Below are positions 44,891 to 56,189 of a DNA stretch of 64,000 bases, one piece after another (position 1 is the stretch's first letter; every line of letters begins with the position of its first letter). The DNA comes from Tipula vernalis. Taxonomy: Eukaryota; Arthropoda; Insecta; Diptera; Tipulidae. Both the position numbers and the translations under genes were made by a program. The stretch lies in assembly GCA_958295665.1 (NCBI GenBank), contig OY282559.1, forward strand, positions 262,390,245 to 262,454,244. Direction: 5' to 3'. A model generated the notes under the pieces. That model saw only the letters and a program-made list of their open reading frames with translations, ran no database searches and was not told the origin of the DNA.

Positions 44891-47674
44891 GCTTGAAGTT
44901 TTATGTCTAATAGACGCGATTAGTTGTTTTATGATTTTCATTTTATTTCACTTAATTTTTTTTTTTCAATATTATTAATGTAATTTTTACAACTGTTCCA
45001 TTCTCTTTTGTGGGGTATTTCTAACGGCCAAATTGAAGGAATGGGGTTTATATGGCAGGCAAATATTTGATTTTAGTTTCCAAATTATGATTGATAGAGA
45101 ATTAATATTTATGCAGTACCAAAGATAATTATGATAGTTTCTAAAGTGTTTTTAGTATACGAGAATTTTCCAAATCTTGTATTAAGATTCATACAATATA
45201 CAAAGATAATTTTTTATTTTCCAATTTATTCATTAAACCCAAATGATAACATAAAGAAATAAATGTTAATTAATAAATAAATAGATCAAATATGAATATG
45301 AAGTATATTCGAAACTGTAAATAAAAAAAATTATTAAATTTAAGTCGAAAATAATAATTAAAAAAATCTAGATTTAATAATCAGAAACAACATTTCATTA
45401 TATATTGATAAAAAATAGTTTAAAATAAATCTTCAAACTTAGCAATAATTAAAATTCAATATCCATATAAAGTGATTTCAAAAATAATCTTTATAATAAA
45501 TGTATAATTATAACAAAATTATTATATTATTTAAAATATGATTTAAGAGTAAATTTTAATCGAATCATAGACATAACTGTTGCAAAATGGACAACATGGC
45601 ATTTTTTGTGCATCTTCCTCTTCGTTACGATCGACGTCGGAGTCATTATCGTTAACTTCAGCGTCTGCTTTAACTTTTTTCTCTATTTGATTCCAACATT
45701 CAAAGCATGTTGTAACGTAGTGTTGCCCACCACTGAGTTACAAATATTTTTGAAGACTGTATTTTCTTCCGTTATCATCCTCGGTGTGTGTGTAATGATA
45801 TTTTGTTTATTTTATGGCAATTAGATGAAATGAGATGGATTGTTTTTTTTTTATTGGGAAAGAGTCTTTAACTTGATTTTCAATCGAGTGGATGATTAGA
45901 TATTTGGCTATGATCAATATGGTTCGATTAATTAATTCTCGAATTTTCTGTAAAATCTAAGTTTATGTTTATTAAGTTTAAATTAGTTCTATAAATAACT
46001 ATTGCGGGTTTTTTTTTTATTGTGAAAATTAATGGAAAGTGATGATTATTGTGATAAATAATCTTAATCTAATAAATAAAAGTCATTTCATTTGATTATA
46101 ATATTTGCATTTTTTTTATGTAAACGATCGGTTAGAATTCTAACTGATATTCGGCAAATTTGTGAATGTTATCGTGTTATGAACTTATATGCAGGTTAAC
46201 ACAAATTAACATAATAAAAATTATGTTTTAGTTTAAGATAAACTTTTTCATTAAATTTGTTCGATAGTTATTAATTAAGTTGTAATTAAAATATAAGTTA
46301 AAATTGCAAAAGTGCTCCGAACGTGGTCTCAAGGACATCTGTTTTCTCCTTGAAACAGTTATGATCGTATGATCATTTTAGTGAATATGATTTGATCGAA
46401 ATAGTAATAAGAAATATTAAATGTTGATGATGTAAGTGATAAATAGTTATCCAAATAACATAACTGTAATCCGTAATCAGTAAATCTAATGGTGAAAGTG
46501 AATTTTCAAATAATCATAAATAAATTAAAATATATATAAATAACAGAACAATACAATATAATACAATACAAATTAAAATTTCATAATATATTTAATTAAA
46601 AATTAACTCAAATTAAAACTTAAAACTAATAAATAAATCTAATATGTAAATCTAAAATAAATTGTGCACAGCAAATGTTTCACTACCCTGGTGAAAAATG
46701 GTTATGTATTTATTATATACAATCAGTAACATTAAAATAAATAATCAAAAATACATATTTAACGTGCAACATAAATACGTATTGCACTAAATTCGTTCAT
46801 CGAATGTTAATGCAACATTGAATATAATGTATTCTTCGTTCAACAGTCAACCTGCAACATAGTCGTGCAACATTTTAAACACACACAGTAACAAGATAAG
46901 ACTTTTGTTTTCTTAATAAATTATTATTTTATTTACATTTATTATATTTTTATTATTTTATAATTATTATTATTATTTTTATTATATTTTCTTTTATTAT
47001 TGTTTAATTTTTTTTTAGTATTAAGTTAGAACAGGTAACTAATAAGTTTAGATCAGGATTAGCACAGGTTTTCATATTAATCTGCATATACGTCTATCTG
47101 TATAGTTTGTACTTTTCTCAAATTTATCATTTGATTTGTATGTTTCAAATTTTCATCTACTATTTAAATTAAATACAAATACGGTTATGGTTTTGATATT
47201 GTAATTGAAATGGATTTGAATTTTGTTTATACTCGTATAATGAGATTGTAAGTAAATCATCGGGAGGCCGAGGTGAGTGATGAAGCGACAAGGTTTGATA
47301 TTATTCCGTATTCTTCAGCTTAGAGTAAAGTTTCAGTTTACCTAGTTATATTTACGTATTTGTTAATACTGTCAATGGTTGTGATGACTCCTTAATTTGT
47401 TTTACCCCTTAGCAGAATTACATACAGTTTCACAAAACTATACCTTAAATTATTAAATTAACGGTCTAGCAAGACTGTGTTCAACCTTTGATAATCCCAC
47501 CCCGTTACTCCTGAGCTATAGCCGCGCTAAGAAATGACCGACAAAGGCAATGAACCAGTATTAGTACAATCTGATGACGAAGAGTTTTCACTTTACAATT
47601 TCATCTAATTTCGTTAAATGGGATGGAGATGGCTTTAAAACTTGACAACTTAGTTACAGAGTTGTCCACTTCGT
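44891..47674. other. Mostly non-coding interior of the putative MULE
   Basis: AT-rich sequence with homopolymers. Apart from the possible exon at 45543-45732 I see no supported gene. Confidence 0.4.
45543..45732 (-). CDS. Possible terminal exon, acidic with paired cysteines
   Basis: The minus strand shows a candidate acceptor (TTTGTAACTCAG) at 45733. It is followed by a frame with CFECWNQIEKKVKADAEV, an acidic run, MPCCPFCNSYVYDSIKIYS and a stop at 45543-45545. Two CxxC-type pairs suggest metal binding. I found no upstream exon or start. It may be a second gene of the surrounding MULE or a chance frame. Confidence 0.3.
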
Positions 47675-49461
47675 TACAATGTCTTTAAGTGTTTACATGG
47701 AAACACTTGCTCAATGCTATTCTGTTGTTGTGTGGGTGTAATATCGTTTTCTTTATCATCATTACTATCATTATCATCATCACTAATATTATTGTTGATA
47801 TTGTCTTCTAAAAATCCTTTACAGATGTTGTCTAAATATGTTACTCTATTTAAAAATTCTATTGGCGTAATTTGCTGTAGTCTTAACTCATTTGTAGCCT
47901 CTTGTATTATGTCATGCCGTGTCTATTTTAAAGTTGGGATATAGATTGAAAAAAGATAAATGAAACTCAAATAATTTTGGGTTCTAGAAACAAAACTTAG
48001 TTACCTTATATTTACGCTTTTTATTAGTCCTTGTTGAGCCGCCACTTTCGATTAGTAATTCCATTTCTCGACTTTTTCGGAACTCTTCCTCTTGCAATTT
48101 CTGCACAAATTTAAAAAGTGACCCTTTTTAATCATTTTCTTGTTTAACACACCGTTGTAGGATTCTACAGCACTAGTTGTACGAGTATGGCAATCAAATA
48201 CTGATATTTTATCTGGCCCTTCCTGCACAATAAATATTTGCGTTATTATTAATATTTTATAAATATAATAATTAAAACTTACTCGTTGTATTCATTGTTT
48301 GTGGAAATATTTTAAAAAATCACGAAATTTGAATTCATTTGCTACTTCTGCGTCCCGACGAAGGATATTAAACATTTCCATAATATGTTTAGCCGGTAAT
48401 AACGGCAAGCACAAAAACTTATAATAAATGCGTTCCAACTTCTTCTGTGTACGAATACTATAGAAAAAACCATTCATTTTGCTTGCTTGCCTTTTTATTG
48501 CTTGGCAATAGTGGAACCAACAAGTACGTAAGTTTGAGGTAGGCTTTACAGTACGTATTGCATTTCTCATTGCTATTTCAAAATCTGTCATGAATGAATT
48601 ACATTCTAATGACATTATTTTTGAATCAATGTGTTGAAAAACTTCTTGGTAACATATTTCAGATTTGTGTGACATAAGGACAAAAATAAATGGGATGACC
48701 TGAAATTTTAAATAAATACAAAATAAGTATTACCCTTATTACGATTGTTGTATCGATATCGATCGAACAAAATTTGTATTATGAATCTCGAATATTTATC
48801 AACTCGTCTATTAACGGTTTTACATGAATAATAATTAAAAATTATATAAAATTATTACGCACCTGATTCATATACCCGATATGAATTATTATAAATTGTT
48901 TGAAACAACCTACAGGACATATGTTGAATGTAGCATCAATCAAATATTGTCTTCGTTCAGTTTCAATATGGTTTTGATACCTATTATTCAGAAAAATCAC
49001 ATTACAATTAATTATTTTAAACTTATCCCGCATAATGCAATTTGGATATAATAATTGTACGGTTTTCATGAAAACTAATGCATGGCATTAGATATAAAAT
49101 TAAAGTAAAAAAATTGTACTTACTGTTGACAACTCAGATTAAATATATCTCTTACATTTCCAATCGTAGTGCAAGTATTAACTAAGGCATTTGTTTTACA
49201 ACAATTTGTTTTGATTTCACTTAACAACCTTAATTTGCTGTATTTATCTTCTTGATTTGCTATATGGCTATGATCAATATAATTTTGAACTCGGTTGCAA
49301 ATATTTTCAATAACAGATATACGAGCTTTACATGTTCCTAAATAACATTTATATACTGTATGCTTGCTGTTCGTATATTCCTTTTTATATAATTGTTTTT
49401 CGTTTAACACATAGACTATATTCGAATTTGTGCGTTTTCCACTAATACATTTATATTCCAT
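47675..49461 (-). pseudogene. Spliced FLYWCH-MULE transposase gene, lightly damaged
   Basis: Five exons can be read: 49461-49124 (ATG start, FLYWCH finger with CYLGTCKARI and HSH), 49074-48863 (YLIDATFNICPVG, the first DDE block), 48699-48283 (VIPFIFVLMSHKSEICYQEV; MTDFEIAMRNAI with the second aspartate; CWFHYCQAIKRQ), 48222-48005 (RTTSAVESYNGVLNKKM) and 47922-47675. Donors are GTAAGT, GTGCGT, GTAAGT and GTAACT. Introns 2, 3 and 4 keep phase. Defects are a TGA in exon 3 where the family usually has Trp, a one-base shift in a T run of exon 4, and an exon 1-2 junction that does not keep phase as drawn. Inferred role: mobilising the surrounding element. Confidence 0.75.
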
Positions 49462-50000
49462 TTTTATGTATGTATATTTGTAATAAAATAGTCCAAATGT
49501 AATTTGTGATGTGAACACGATGAAGGAAAACGTTGAACTATAAACATTTTACAAGATATATTTCGCAGATCAAATAGAACAAAGAAAACCAATGAATCAA
49601 AGAGATAAAACAAAAAATTCTATTTACATCTGATACATTTTTCTATTTAAAATGTGTTAATTTTATAAAATTATGTGATTTCCCGTTTTATTTCGCAGTC
49701 GAAAAGGGATATAAAAAAGTATGTATGTACATATACATATATACGTTTACGACGTTTGGTTTACGTACAAATTGGTTTGTCCTCTCTTCTCACCTTAATA
49801 CAACACAAAATAATTGTAAAAACTGCAAGAATGAACAAGAAAAAACAAGAATAAGATACATGCACTGAACAATAGAATGCACGTACAATAGAATAAGTGA
49901 ATTTAGTACATTTCTTCCAAATATGAAATTACGCGCATGCATTTTCAAATACGTTTGAAAAACGAAAGTTATACGAATATTTATTGTGAATTAAACTATG
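49462..50000. other. Upstream region of the MULE gene
   Basis: Non-coding; it should hold the promoter of the minus-strand gene, but no TATA box stood out. Confidence 0.4.
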
Positions 50001-50166
50001 CATTTTTTAATTCATTTTGGAAATGATTTAAAATATCTATTTATAAAATGACAAAAAACATGCCTTTTTTATGTCATTTTTAAATTAAATATGTTTTTGT
50101 AAAATACCTTTTTTAAGTCACAAAATTTACTAAAAAAATGAATTAAAAAAAGTTCCACTTTTCCAT
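50000..50166. repeat. AT-rich patterned region, possible MULE right terminal repeat
   Basis: This is the inverse-style counterpart of 43266-43575, with TTAATTCATTTTGGAAATGA and TTTTTTATGTCATTTTTAAA. It ends against the Jockey poly-A. Confidence 0.45.
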
Positions 50167-50392
50167 ATTTTTTTTTTTTTTTTTTATAATTTAAAATAAA
50201 TTTTATTTATTTATTTTATGTAATCACAATCTAGTCTCCTGGACTAATTAGCAATTTGTTTCTGACTTAATTTACTAACTTAAATTAATCTATGGCTTCT
50301 TCCCATTGGCATTCCATAGTGTTTGGTAAATTGAAGTAAACCACATCTTTGTTGTGGATTTTAGATCAGCATAATGCTGCTTAAACTGACAA

Positions 50393-53059
50393 TCACACCA
50401 GCTCAAAAGGTTTTGTTCTTTTAAGTCTGCGAACTAAATTCGTGATGCTTAGGAGCTGAGTTGCCTCAATGTTCACATGTTGGCGGAGCCTTTCTTCATG
50501 TCTCCGTGCTTTTTCCTGGATTTCATTTAAGATGAGGTTAATTTTAAGGTCCCTATGAAGGTCATTGTTCCTAACATACCAAGGTGCATCAACGATGTTC
50601 CTTAATACCATATTCTGAAATCTTTGGATGATATTTACGTTGCTCTGTTTGGTACAACCCCAAAGCTGAATACCATAAGTCCAAATCGGTTTCAATATTT
50701 GCTTATAAAGTAGAAGCTTGTTGTATGTTGATAAAGAAGAGTTCCTTCCCATCAGCCAATACATTTTTCTGTATTTAAGTCTTAATTCTTCACTTTTCTT
50801 CTTGACGTGTGCTTTCCATCGTAGTTTAGCATCCAGGGTCATGCCGAGATACTTAGCTGTGTTCGCATGCGGTATTATTTCCCGATTTATGGTAATCGGA
50901 ATATGTTCGATTCGTCTGTTTGTAAAGTTGATGTGAACTGATTTAGCTTCATTTAGTTTTATTCTCCATCTTTTTGTCCATTTATATATTTGAGTTATAG
51001 CTGATTGTAACTTCTGTGTTGATTCTTCGTTGCTTTTTCCAACAGCTAAGATCGCCGTATCATCTGCAAAAGTTGCCACTGTGTTGTTTTCTAATGTAGG
51101 AAGATCATAAGTATATAGTAGGTATAAAACCGGCCCTAATACACTGCCCTGTGGAACTCCTGCATTGATTTCTTTCAATTCAGAAAATGTATCATCTAAC
51201 TTAATCCTGAAGAACCTATCTTTCAAGTATGATTCTAGTATCTTAGCAAATTGCATTGGTAGAAGATTCCTTAACTTGTGGTTAAGTCCTTCATGCCACA
51301 CTCTATCAAACGCTTGTGCAACGTCTAGAAATACTGTTGAACAGACTTTTTTCTCCTCTAATGCTTTCTCAATTATACTGGTTATTCTGTGTACTTGATC
51401 AATTGTTGAGTGTTGGTTGCGAAAACCAAACTGATGATTTGGGATCAAGTTTTTACTCTCGATTATCGGATTTAATCTTTTTACCAGAAGCTTCTCAAAG
51501 AGTTTGGACATGACTGGCAATAGTGAAATTGGCCTATAAGATGATGTTATGTGTGGTGGTTTCCCAGGTTTTGGGATCATAATTACTTCTGCAATTTTCC
51601 ATAAGCTTGGTACACATTTGATTCTAAATGCTGCATTTATAAGGTTGGTGAGTTTCACCAGAGCTTTCCTTGGCAGTTCTTTTAAGATTTCTGCAGTAAT
51701 AAGATCGTACCCAGGAGCTTTTTTCGTATTCATATTAGCTGTTATCTCACGCATGACTTCTTTTGGTGTTGTGGGTAGGATTTCTGTACTTTCTTGCACA
51801 GCTTGTTCAGTTATTATCTCGGCTTGCAACGTTTGGTCTTCATTTGGCTGGAATATTTTTTCGAGGTGTTCGGCAAATTCTCGAGCTTTGTCTTCATTAT
51901 TTCTAGCCCATTTCTCACCTGCTATTTTTATTGGGGGAATCTGCATTATTGGTCTTTTGATTCTTTTGGTTGCTTTCCAAAGAGAATAATCAGTACTGTT
52001 ATCATTAGTTAATTTTCTTAAATAGTTGCTGATTGATTCATCTTTCAATTCTTTGATCTCTCTTCTTAATTGTTGAGTGAGGTTGTTCAAATGAGTTTTA
52101 CCTTGGGGGGCCCTTGTTTGTTGCCATACTCTTCTCGCTCTTCTTTTTTCTGCGAGGAGTTCCCTAATTTCCATAGGGTAGTTGTTTCCCTTGATTTTCG
52201 TTTTAATTTCAGGAGTATTTTCCCAAGCTGATTGCTGTATATCGTTTACAAATTTGTGAACTTCTTTGTCCAATTGTTCTTCAGTCTTCAATGGAACCAT
52301 TAAGTTAATTTTTTCTTCTAGCGATAGTCTAAAGCATGCCCAATTAGTGTGATTATTTACTAGGAAAGGGTTTCTTTCTTTCTGAATGATTTTTTCACTT
52401 AACGTTAGAAGTATTGGTGAATAATCAGAGTTTAAATCGTGGCTTTCATCTACTTGTAAATAATTTACAGATATGTTCTTTATTATAAAGAAATCAATCA
52501 GATCTGGCACTTTGTTTGGATCAGTAGGCCAGTAGGTTGGTTTTCCAGTTGAGAGGGCTTCACAACTGCATTTTCTGATAGCTTTTAGGAGTTCTTTACC
52601 CTTAGTTGTTGTTAATCTGGATCCCCAGTGGACATTTTTTGCATTAAAGTCTCCTCCAAGTACAAATCGTTTTCCTAATTTACTGAGGAACTCGAGATAA
52701 TCTTTTTCTTTCATTGAGTGCTTCGGTGGGCAGTAAATACTAGCAATACAAATATAACTACTTTTGGATTTGACAATAACAGCAGTTGCTTGTATTTCTT
52801 CCGTTTCATATTTTAACTCCTCATAGTGATGAATACTATTTCTAATTATAACAGCACTACCTCGTTTAGCAGTGTTTCCAGGGTGAATAGTGTGATATAT
52901 TTGATAATTTTTAAATTTAATGTTTGATTGTCTAGTGAAGTGTGTTTCCGTGATGAGACATACATCGATTTTTTCTGTGTCCAGGACCACTTGCAGTTCT
53001 TGTTGATGTTGCATCAGTCCATTGGCATTCCAACATAAGATTCTAAGATCTTGGGCCAT
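50393..53059 (-). CDS. Jockey ORF2: endonuclease and reverse transcriptase
   Basis: Uninterrupted 888-codon frame from ATG 53059. The endonuclease (about residues 1-220) has LRILCWNANGL, CLITETHF and VLGGDFNAKNVHWGS. Its last motif reads LNSDYSPILLTL, where the family has SDH, so the catalytic histidine is tyrosine. The RT (about 440-740) has MIPKPGKPPHITSSYRPISL, FGFRNQHSTIDQVHRI, FLDVAQAFDRVWHEGL, GVPQGSVLGPVLYLLYTYDL and the catalytic TFADDTAIL. The C-terminal thumb has AKYLGMTLDAKLRWKAHV and YGIQLWGCTKQSN. There is no RNase H domain. Role: target-primed reverse transcription. The frame is intact, but the endonuclease substitution may impair nicking. Confidence 0.93.
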   Translation of the reverse strand: MAQDLRILCWNANGLMQHQQELQVVLDTEKIDVCLITETHFTRQSNIKFKNYQIYHTIHPGNTAKRGSAVIIRNSIHHYEELKYETEEIQATAVIVKSKSSYICIASIYCPPKHSMKEKDYLEFLSKLGKRFVLGGDFNAKNVHWGSRLTTTKGKELLKAIRKCSCEALSTGKPTYWPTDPNKVPDLIDFFIIKNISVNYLQVDESHDLNSDYSPILLTLSEKIIQKERNPFLVNNHTNWACFRLSLEEKINLMVPLKTEEQLDKEVHKFVNDIQQSAWENTPEIKTKIKGNNYPMEIRELLAEKRRARRVWQQTRAPQGKTHLNNLTQQLRREIKELKDESISNYLRKLTNDNSTDYSLWKATKRIKRPIMQIPPIKIAGEKWARNNEDKAREFAEHLEKIFQPNEDQTLQAEIITEQAVQESTEILPTTPKEVMREITANMNTKKAPGYDLITAEILKELPRKALVKLTNLINAAFRIKCVPSLWKIAEVIMIPKPGKPPHITSSYRPISLLPVMSKLFEKLLVKRLNPIIESKNLIPNHQFGFRNQHSTIDQVHRITSIIEKALEEKKVCSTVFLDVAQAFDRVWHEGLNHKLRNLLPMQFAKILESYLKDRFFRIKLDDTFSELKEINAGVPQGSVLGPVLYLLYTYDLPTLENNTVATFADDTAILAVGKSNEESTQKLQSAITQIYKWTKRWRIKLNEAKSVHINFTNRRIEHIPITINREIIPHANTAKYLGMTLDAKLRWKAHVKKKSEELRLKYRKMYWLMGRNSSLSTYNKLLLYKQILKPIWTYGIQLWGCTKQSNVNIIQRFQNMVLRNIVDAPWYVRNNDLHRDLKINLILNEIQEKARRHEERLRQHVNIEATQLLSITNLVRRLKRTKPFELV

Positions 53060-54640
53060 TTTTCTGTTTAGGGATGGCTCCCTTAGTGCTGTACTCTAGT
53101 TTCTGTAATCGCTCATCAAATGTATTTAGTCTGCTTAAAATTAATTTAAGTGTTTGACTTATATCGTCATTTTGAGCAGTTTTTCCTGGATTTCCGTTGC
53201 TCATCATTACTTGAGCATAAGTCATTTTACCAAATTGTCCTTGAGTAGTTCCCGACACTCTACGATTTACTTCGGGTCGGTTCATCTTAACCGCTTGTTT
53301 CCTGAATGAACTTGGATTTTTAGCAATCACGTTCTTATTTTTGATATTTTGCAGTTCAATAGCAACGCTGCATCCTCTGTAGTTAGCCAGATGGTTTTCT
53401 CCACAGTGAACGCATTTAGGTTGAACATTTTGGGCTTTTACACAATCTTTGGTATGATGTTTACCTAAGCATTTGACACACCTAGGTTCCCTGTTGCAAT
53501 ATTTTTGTGTATGTCCATAGGCTTGACATTGTTTACATTGTGGTATAAGCTTAGACCTTCTTAGAGGCTGAATAACCACTTTGCACCCCAAGATGTACTT
53601 AATTTGATAAATTTTTTCGATATCTTCATCAGTATCGAAGGTCAACATAAACATGTTGAGAGGTACTTTGCCTCTCCGTTTTAGCTTAATCGATGCTTCA
53701 GTTGCCTTAAATCCATTTGCTTTCAGGTCATCAATTATTTTATCTGGTTTACACGTAGAGTGTAAGTTTTTAGCCATGACCCTAATTGGTCTGGTTTGTT
53801 TATCTTCAAACGTGTGCCAAGCACGTTTTTCTTCATTTAACATTTTTGTCAATTTTCTGTATGTTTCAGCATCTTCTAAGTTTATTTTGATGGTGTTTCC
53901 ATTCATCACCTTTGCATTAAACTTATCAGTAGCAGTTATGGTTTTTATTTTTTCATAGAGTACATCGTAGTCTTTGACTTCATCTATTACTATTGGTGGT
54001 GGTGGAGGTATTTTTTTGGTTGTTTCTGGATAATATTTGGAACATTATCCTTTAATTGAAGTGGGGAGGGCGTATTATTCCGTCTCCTTTTTTTTCTCCC
54101 ACCTTTAACTCTAATCCACTCAGTTTCTCGAGCTAGTTCTTCTTCATCCGTATGATACTCTTGTGGAGTTGTATTCTGGTTAAGAGTAGAACCGATGTCC
54201 TCCTTTGGCTTAAGAGCTTTAACTTCGTTTTCAAGCGTCTTCATACGCTCCTGCATCCATGCAATTGTAACATTCAGTTGCTTATTTATATTGTTGGCTT
54301 CAACTAATGCATTATTAGCTTTACACAATTCATTGTGAAGCTTTTCTTCGTTTGTAAAACGAGTGTTGTGGCTGCTGGCCCCAATGGAGGGACTACCGCC
54401 TCTTTTCGGAGAATACGCGACTTTGTTACTCCTCTGGAAGGGATGTGAATTATCCTTTTCTATTTCACTCAAATGAGCTTGTTTATTCACCAACATGTCT
54501 TTTGATTGGTTAAAATAATTGTAGTATAGCAATGGCTGGTCTCCCCCAGAATCCATGAGACCGACCTCCGAAGAGGGTGGATTTACCTGAGCAACAGGTG
54601 TACCACCTGGGGTATTAGTTTCCTTATTTGTTCTGCTCAT
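53043..54640 (-). pseudogene. Jockey ORF1: nucleic-acid-binding protein, one frameshift
   Basis: Two frames make one ORF1. The first (54640-53990) begins MSRTNKETNTPGGTPV, has a coiled-coil-like stretch (NNINKQLNVTIAWMQERMKT) and a basic tract GGRKKRRRNN. The second (about 54010-53043) has a C2HC-preceding domain (ARPIRVMAKNL-like; here TRPIRVMAKNLHSTCKPDKI) and three knuckles: CKQCQAYGHTQKYC, CVKCLGKHHTKDC and CVHCGENHLANYRGC. They are separated by a one-base difference in a run of seven A near 54015. That position could be a genuine mutation, a sequencing error or slippage. Role: RNA packaging with the element's RNA. Confidence 0.85.
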
Positions 54641-54835
54641 TGCTCATTTATAGTGTATTGCACTCGCCTCTAGTATTTCGCCGATGCTTCACATCGTTGC
54701 CCGGGTGTTACCACGTGGAGGTATACTAGACACATTTGGTGGTTTCTACATAGTTGCAGCGTTGGAATATAGACCACGAGATACATGGCTATAGACGGTC
54801 AACCCCTACCCTATTGAGACGCACCCAACACCCTT

Positions 54836-56189
54836 AAAAAAAATAAAAAAAAAATAAACATTTTTCAAGGATTTAATTAATTATTACAGTTAAATTTAAT
54901 AAATTATATCACTAATTTTTTTTTACTATATATATTATATATTTTATTTATAAGCTAACATTTAATATGCAATATTCAATTTTTATGTGAATTTACCAAG
55001 TTCTTGTGCCCATACTTTCATTACGGAATTTTATTGTTATTCTAAGGCTTGTACAATAAATCAGGTGGAGGTACAACTGCAGTGTCAATAAATGAATGTG
55101 AATGACTTAGTCTTAAATTATTAAAATTAATATTTGAAGATTAATCAAGATTTCATTACAAGTTTTTAAGGTCAGCCGCATCATTTATAACACACAATTC
55201 ACCTCCATCTACCTTCCTCAATAAAATTTTAGAGTTCCGGATCTACAGATGTTTATAATGCTTCTCGATCCTCGCGTGCTTGTAAAAATAGTTATCTCTT
55301 AGATAAAGTTAAACATTCTTTTCATGAAATCACATCACCCTGATAATTCACGGCAATTTTCAATCGGGCCGCTAACGGTTTTCGAAGAATTTGCCTTCCA
55401 TGTAAATGCTGTACGTACTAGTAATCTCTGAATGGAACATAGCTCCATTTACTCTATATGCTTTTGTGTTATGCTATAAAAACAATTTATGTTGTATGTG
55501 TTTCCAGAAACGGAAGCCCCCCATCCATTTTCGAAAAAAAAACAAACTTTATTTTATCGAGGTGAGAACTTTTTATTACACCTTAGTTCGGTAAAATTAT
55601 TTTTTTATGTTGCTTTTACTTTTATGTGTATGTTGTCCATACTTAATAAATTATGACACTATGTGCTTAAATTAAATTATGATTATGTGAGTAATAATTT
55701 TAGTTTTTATATAGTTCGAAACATAAAATAATGAAGAGAAACGATAAAGTTTATTGAAATTTAAAAAAAAAATGTATTCAATGCAAACCATGTAGATTCA
55801 TATAAAAAGTTTGACTTATTATGCACTACCAATTACCTTTCGTAAAAAATGGAATTCATATGAAGTAGATTAATAAAAAGGAACATTACCAATGAATGGT
55901 AAAAAGTAGTGAAACTGTGCAATCATAACAAAACCATCAGTGCGCCCGCCACATGGCGGAAAACCCCAAGGATTGGGGAAAAAAAGGGTTTCCAATTTTT
56001 CTATGTTTAGAAGTTCTGTGTAAATTTTTCTGTGTTTTTCGTACAGATTTTCAATTTTTATAATTTTTGTGTTTTTATTTTTCTACTTTTGATTGATCTG
56101 TTGTAACTGATCCGCAAAACAATTTTTAAAAATCTTTTAATCTCATTTTTTTAATTAAAATAAATTTAATTCATTAACACAAGTTTTAG
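54836..56189. other. Non-coding AT-rich stretch
   Basis: No gene or repeat recognised. A 62-residue frame at 55406 has no motif. Confidence 0.45.

Larger units (their letters stand above)
43266..50166 (-). mobile_element. Putative MULE transposon of about 6.9 kb
   Basis: Similarly patterned AT-rich regions in inverse orientation bracket the spliced FLYWCH-transposase gene at 47675-49461. The left bracket cuts a CR1/L2 endonuclease abruptly and the right one ends at the Jockey poly-A. Long, irregular terminal repeats are common in MULEs. The 9-bp target duplication could not be checked, because the right side has been altered by the Jockey insertion and the sequence is of low complexity. The interior 44.3-47.6 kb is mostly non-coding. 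Confidence 0.45.
50167..54835 (-). mobile_element. Jockey-clade non-LTR retrotransposon, near full length
   Basis: The minus strand holds a 5' region of about 195 bp, ORF1 (54640-53043), ORF2 (53059-50393, overlapping ORF1 by 17 bp), a short 3' UTR and an A run of about 18 at 50185-50168. The total length of about 4.7 kb fits Jockey elements. Only one frameshift is evident, in ORF1, so the insertion is recent compared with its neighbours. A target duplication cannot be called because both flanks are A/T homopolymers. Confidence 0.9.
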
